64,000 nucleotides of DNA from Oscillospiraceae bacterium (lineage in GTDB: Bacteria > Bacillota > Clostridia > Oscillospirales > Oscillospiraceae). Within the stretch, counting starts at the first letter, position 1; the number at the start of each line of letters is the position of its first letter. Location: positions 55,044 to 119,043 of the forward strand of contig JAJQCF010000001.1 in NCBI GenBank assembly GCA_021202845.1, read 5' to 3'. This document shows positions 60,105 through 64,000 of this stretch, piece by piece. Both the position numbers and the translations under genes were made by a program. The notes under the pieces are model-generated. The model did no database searches. It saw nothing but the letters and a program-made list of their open reading frames with translations, and was not told where the DNA came from.

Positions 60105-63100
60105 ATGGAACACAAAAGCAAGCTACTGACGCGCTTCGGTGCAACGGCGCTCGCGCTGGTCATGACGTTTACTCTTATGCTTGCGGCGGCGTTTGCTGCG
60201 AGCGGGAGCTATACCAAAGTCAGCCTGACCAACGCGGAGGCCGCCAACTATGGAAGCCAGCTTTATACACTGGTGAACGGCAGCTATGAGGAGGTTACAG
60301 TCTCCACAGACGGGGGGGTGAAAGCCTACGTCGGCAATGACGGGAACACCTACAGCGCCGACCAAGTTTCCGACACTTGGACCGACGACGGCGGGAACAC
60401 ATGGAGCTGCGTTGCCTACAGCACCAGCACCGCTTATGACTACTATGTCACGTCCACGCTGCATACCTATACACGCGCAAAGAGAAACTATATCTATTGG
60501 TACTATGTGGATGATAGTGACTCCAGCAGTTATTCTTCCGGAAGCACCACAAGTGCATCTACTGCAAGAGACAATTTCTGCTCTTGGGTAACAAGCACCT
60601 ACGGCGACAGCTACGTTGGCGACTGCCGCAACAACGGCGACAACTACTACGCCGCCGCCTATATCCCCATTATCGAAGTTACCACCGCCATCGAGTATAC
60701 ATACACCTACGACAGCGGCAGCGTGACCTCCACCGGCGCAGACAACACCGCCGATATTGCCCTTTACACCTATGAGGCGGACGCGGAGGCCAAGTCCGGC
60801 ACCTTCACCGTGGCTACCATCAACGTGGACGGCCTGCCCGAGACTATCCTTGGCATTACGGTAAACTCCGACGGCCCCGGCTCTGAGGGAACGGAGTGGA
60901 TTAGCTCCTATATTAACGACTGCGGCTATGACATTGTGGCTGTGGAGGAGGACTTTGAGTACAACGAAGAGCTGCTGTCCAAACTGACGGATTATTCCTC
61001 CGGCACATGGAGAGGCAACATATCTGACAACATTACGCTGTCCCTGCTCACCAGCGGCTGCATCGACACCGACGGCCTGAACCTGCTGTACAAGAGCGCT
61101 TACACGGCCTCCGGCGAGACGTGGGTCTCATGGACAACGAAAAACGGCCGTCTGGACAACGGCAACGACGAGCTTATTGACAAGGGCTACCGCTTCTATC
61201 AGGTAACCATCGCCGACGGCGTGACCATAGATGTATACACAATGCACATGGACGCCGACTCCGAAGCCGAGGACATTGCCGCGCGCGAGGCGCAGTGGAC
61301 CCAGCTTGTCAAGGCAATCAAGGCGTCCAACACCACCAACCCCATAATCGTCATGGGCGACACCAACTCCCGCTACACCCGCGAGGATTTGCAGACGCTG
61401 GTGATTGACGCGCTTGACGCCGACTCGCGTTTCACCGTCGCCGATGCGTGGATAGAAGTGATTCGTAACGGCGACTATCCCGAATACGGCTCCGATGCCC
61501 TGACCGTCACGGCTGGCGATTACGATAGCTATCAGGTCAACGAGGTCGTTGATAAGGTTCTATACATTAATAATGCCAACAGCAACATCCAGCTGACAGC
61601 CACCAGCTACGAGGTGGATGAAGATGATTATAAGTACGACGACGGCTCCCTGCCCGGCGACCACCCGCCTGTGGTAGTCGAGTTCTCCTACACCGAGAAA
61701 GAGATTGAGACGCCCGAATGTGAGCACAGCTATGTAGAGAGCAGCCGCGTTGAGCCCACCTGCACCGAAAACGGCAGCGTGACCTACACCTGCTCCAGCT
61801 GCGGCGAGAGCTATACCGAGGTCGTGCCGTATACGGGACACAGCTATGGTGACCCAACTTTCACATGGGCAGAAGACAACGGCACTTGCACTGCTGCGTT
61901 TAGCTGCAAGAATTGCAGTGATACGCAAACTGTGAGTTGCACCGTGACCAGCGAAACGACAGCAGCCACCTGCACAGAGGATGGCGAGGCGGTTTACACT
62001 GCAACGTGCACATTCAATAGCAAGACATACACTGATACAAAAACGGTGACCATCGAGGCTACCGGTCACACAGCGGGCGAGGCTGTAAAAGAAAACGAAG
62101 TTGCGGCGACCTGCACCGAGGACGGTTCTTACGACAGCGTGGTTTACTGCTCTGTTTGCGGTGAGGAGCTTAGCCGCGAGACAGTGACAGTTCCGGCAAC
62201 GGGACACTCCTATGAAGCTGTAGTGACAGAACCTACTTGCACAGAGGGCGGTTACACAACTTACACTTGTTCGGTCTGCGGAGACAGCTATGTTGCTGAC
62301 GAGACCGAAGCTACCGGCCACACTTGGGACGAAGGCGTTGTAACCAAAGAGGCCACCTGCACCGAAGATGGTGTTATGACCTATACCTGCACGGTTTGCG
62401 GAGAGACAAAGACAGAAGCTATTGAAGCAACCGGCCACTCTTATGAAGCAGTTGTGACAGCACCTACTTGCACAGAGAAAGGTTACACAACTTATACCTG
62501 TACAGTCTGCGGAGACAGCTATACTACCGACGAGACTGAAGCTACCGGACACACTGCGGGCGAGACAGTGACTGAAAACGAAGTTGCGGCGACCTGCACT
62601 GAGGACGGTTCTTATGACAGTGTAGTTTACTGCACAGTCTGCGAGGCTGAGCTTAGCCGTGAGACGGTAACGGTTCCGGCAACGGGACACAGTTATGGAG
62701 AGCCGAGCTTCACATGGGCAGAGGATAACAGCACTTGCGCTGCTAAGTTTACCTGTGCAACCTGTGGTGATGTGCAAACGGTAGACTGCACTGTGACCAG
62801 CGAAACGACAGCTGCTACCTGCACAGAGGCAGGCGAGACGGTTTATACTGCAACGTGCACATTCAATAGCAAGACATACACTAATACAAAGACGGTGACT
62901 ATCGAGGCTACCGGTCACACTGCGGGAGAAGCAGTGAAGGAAAACGAAGTTGCGGCAACCTGCACCGAGGATGGCTCTTATGATAGCGTAGTTTACTGCA
63001 CGGTTTGCGGGGCTGAGATTAGCCGCGAGACCATCACGGTTTCTGCTACAGGCCACACAGCGGGCGAGGCTGTGAAGGAAAACGAAGTTGCGGCAACCTG

Positions 63101-64000
63101 CACTGAGGACGGTTCTTACGACAAAGTGGTTTATTGCACGGTTTGCAATGAGGAGATTAGCCGCGAGACTGTGACAGTTCCGGCAACGGGACACTCCTAT
63201 GAAGCAGTTGTGACAGCACCTACTTGCACAGAGGGCGGTTATACCACCTACACCTGCTCGGTCTGCGGAGACAGCTATACTGCTGACGAGACAGAAGCTA
63301 TCGGACACAGTTACACCAGCAAAGTGACCAAAGAGGCAACTTGTACCGAAAGCGGGGAAATAACCTACACTTGCTCGGCCTGCGGCGACACTTACACAGA
63401 GACAATTTCCGCTAAGGGACACAGCTATGAAAGCGTAGTCACTGCACCGACTTGCACGGAACAGGGCTACACAACCTACACCTGCTCTGCCTGCGGTGAC
63501 AGCTATGTGAGCAACTATGTGGAAGCGCTGGGTCATTCCTATGACGAAGGCGTTGTCACAAAGGCCGCGACCTGCACCGAAGATGGTGTTATGACCTATA
63601 CCTGCACGGTTTGCGGCGAAACAAAGACCGAAGCTATTGCAGCAACCGGTCATACTGCGGGTGAAGCAGTGGTAGAAAACGAAGTTGCGGCGACCTGCAC
63701 CGAGGACGGTTCTTACGACAGTGTGGTTTACTGCACAGTCTGCGGTGAGGAGATTAGCCGCGAGACGGTGACGGTAGAAGCCACCGGACATACTTATGTA
63801 GCAGTTGTGACAGCACCTACTTGCACAGAGAAAGGTTACACAACTTACACCTGCTCGGTATGTGGAGACAGCTATACTGCCGACGAGACTGCTGCAACAG
63901 GACATACTACTGAGATTCAAAACGCGAAAGATGCCACCTGCACCGAAGACGGCTACACGGGCGACGAGGTCTGCACGGTTTGCGGCGAGACTGTAAGCAC
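60105..64000 (+). CDS. Giant secreted endonuclease/exonuclease/phosphatase-fold protein (3' end outside window)
   Basis: At least 1298 residues, open to the end of the window. Signal peptide (LALVMTFTLMLAAAFAAS) near residue 15-32. An EEP-superfamily domain follows from about residue 230: TINVDGLPETI, VAVEEDFEYNEEL (metal Glu), YTMHMDADSE, MGDTNSRYT near 417 and GDHPPVVVEF near 518, as in sphingomyelinase/DNase I-like enzymes. From about residue 540 at least 16 Cys-rich repeats follow. The substrate (lipid, nucleic acid or phosphoester) is open. ATG 60105 is preferred over 60096 because AAGGGG is 11 nt away. Confidence 0.8.
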   Translation, partial: MEHKSKLLTRFGATALALVMTFTLMLAAAFAASGSYTKVSLTNAEAANYGSQLYTLVNGSYEEVTVSTDGGVKAYVGNDGNTYSADQVSDTWTDDGGNTWSCVAYSTSTAYDYYVTSTLHTYTRAKRNYIYWYYVDDSDSSSYSSGSTTSASTARDNFCSWVTSTYGDSYVGDCRNNGDNYYAAAYIPIIEVTTAIEYTYTYDSGSVTSTGADNTADIALYTYEADAEAKSGTFTVATINVDGLPETILGITVNSDGPGSEGTEWISSYINDCGYDIVAVEEDFEYNEELLSKLTDYSSGTWRGNISDNITLSLLTSGCIDTDGLNLLYKSAYTASGETWVSWTTKNGRLDNGNDELIDKGYRFYQVTIADGVTIDVYTMHMDADSEAEDIAAREAQWTQLVKAIKASNTTNPIIVMGDTNSRYTREDLQTLVIDALDADSRFTVADAWIEVIRNGDYPEYGSDALTVTAGDYDSYQVNEVVDKVLYINNANSNIQLTATSYEVDEDDYKYDDGSLPGDHPPVVVEFSYTEKEIETPECEHSYVESSRVEPTCTENGSVTYTCSSCGESYTEVVPYTGHSYGDPTFTWAEDNGTCTAAFSCKNCSDTQTVSCTVTSETTAATCTEDGEAVYTATCTFNSKTYTDTKTVTIEATGHTAGEAVKENEVAATCTEDGSYDSVVYCSVCGEELSRETVTVPATGHSYEAVVTEPTCTEGGYTTYTCSVCGDSYVADETEATGHTWDEGVVTKEATCTEDGVMTYTCTVCGETKTEAIEATGHSYEAVVTAPTCTEKGYTTYTCTVCGDSYTTDETEATGHTAGETVTENEVAATCTEDGSYDSVVYCTVCEAELSRETVTVPATGHSYGEPSFTWAEDNSTCAAKFTCATCGDVQTVDCTVTSETTAATCTEAGETVYTATCTFNSKTYTNTKTVTIEATGHTAGEAVKENEVAATCTEDGSYDSVVYCTVCGAEISRETITVSATGHTAGEAVKENEVAATCTEDGSYDKVVYCTVCNEEISRETVTVPATGHSYEAVVTAPTCTEGGYTTYTCSVCGDSYTADETEAIGHSYTSKVTKEATCTESGEITYTCSACGDTYTETISAKGHSYESVVTAPTCTEQGYTTYTCSACGDSYVSNYVEALGHSYDEGVVTKAATCTEDGVMTYTCTVCGETKTEAIAATGHTAGEAVVENEVAATCTEDGSYDSVVYCTVCGEEISRETVTVEATGHTYVAVVTAPTCTEKGYTTYTCSVCGDSYTADETAATGHTTEIQNAKDATCTEDGYTGDEVCTVCGETVS
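61725..64000 (+). repeat. Protein-coding tandem repeats with CxxC motifs
   Basis: At least 16 units of about 38, 46 or 76 residues, each starting GH(S/T) and most with TCTE then YTC..CG. Unit types are the short SYEAVVTAPTCTE..G form, the TAGEAVKENEVAATCTEDG form and a long SYG.P.FTWAEDN form. The order of types is itself repeated, as expected from block duplication. Confidence 0.9.

Noticed and set aside
61560..63920. 786-codon minus-strand ORF opposite the tandem repeats
   Set aside because: Its repetitive Cys/Arg/Ser-rich translation is the mirror of the plus-strand repeats; the plus frame has a signal peptide and an EEP domain.
61725..64000. Possible CRISPR array
   Set aside because: The repeats are in frame, of unequal length and coding for GH..TCTE..C..CG units, without unique spacers.

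Overview
The window looks like chromosome of a spore-forming, strictly anaerobic member of the class Clostridia, most like the high-GC gut Oscillospiraceae. This is an inference from gene content and G+C, not from a search. The supporting signs are several secreted proteins with S-layer homology (SLH) domains, ricT next to holB, a spoIIID gene, clean Firmicute promoters and Shine-Dalgarno sites, and many GTG/TTG starts. Most of the window is GC-rich; 37-60 kb also holds clearly AT-richer blocks.

Layout. 0-2.9 kb: end of a guanine deaminase, an LtaS-like membrane enzyme and a small membrane protein. 2.9-3.4 kb: copy 1 of a repeated module that looks like a type I toxin-antitoxin locus. 3.5-8.7 kb: three secreted SLH proteins. 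8.8-13.2 kb (minus): AEC transporter, ricT, holB, mgtE. 13.5-17.1 kb: E2-like protein, acyl-CoA ligase, a 49-aa RelB-like peptide and a nitrilase-family amidase. 17.2-26 kb: methyltransferase, SLH phosphodiester glycosidase, MscS channel, HtrA protease, ruvX, SPFH/NfeD pair with a second tiny RelB-like peptide, and a C-type-lectin SLH protein. 26.2-27.8 kb: TrpR-like regulator, methyltransferase and a four-tRNA operon (Val, Phe, Gly, Cys). 28-37 kb: argG-argH-argF, then carA and a carB fused in frame to a dapF domain; together these supply carbamoyl phosphate and arginine. 37-40.2 kb: AAA/DUF4143 ATPase, mnmA and a DUF6291-like protein.

The main discovery is at 40.4-59.9 kb. The sporulation regulator spoIIID is cut in two. 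Its 3' half (codons for the last 45 residues) is at 40386-40523 and its 5' half (first 40 residues) is at 59713-59832, both on the minus strand. Joining them at a shared 4-bp TATG restores an uninterrupted 84-residue SpoIIID. The 19.2-kb insert carries a large serine recombinase at one end whose stop codon lies inside the attachment site, a RelB/PIN toxin-antitoxin pair, copy 2 of the type I-like module, an FtsK-type translocase, a Rep_trans-type relaxase/initiator, an XRE regulator, a dead IS630 transposase and a SprT-like metallopeptidase. It is therefore an integrative (probably conjugative or mobilisable) element sitting in a sporulation gene, in the manner of the skin element.

Its cargo is an eight-gene AT-rich operon (49.9-59.3 kb) built round a TerY-P triad: kinase with Zn ribbon, TerY-like vWA protein and PP2C phosphatase. 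Added to it are a PH/GRAM-like protein, a leucine-rich-repeat protein, a RecQ-like helicase, a coiled-coil membrane protein and a separate TerY-C-type Zn-ribbon protein. The LRR protein and the helicase share an N-terminal helical domain that may be an adaptor. I read this as a candidate phosphorylation-controlled defence or stress system.

The window ends inside a giant secreted endonuclease/exonuclease/phosphatase-fold protein with at least 16 Cys-rich tandem repeats.
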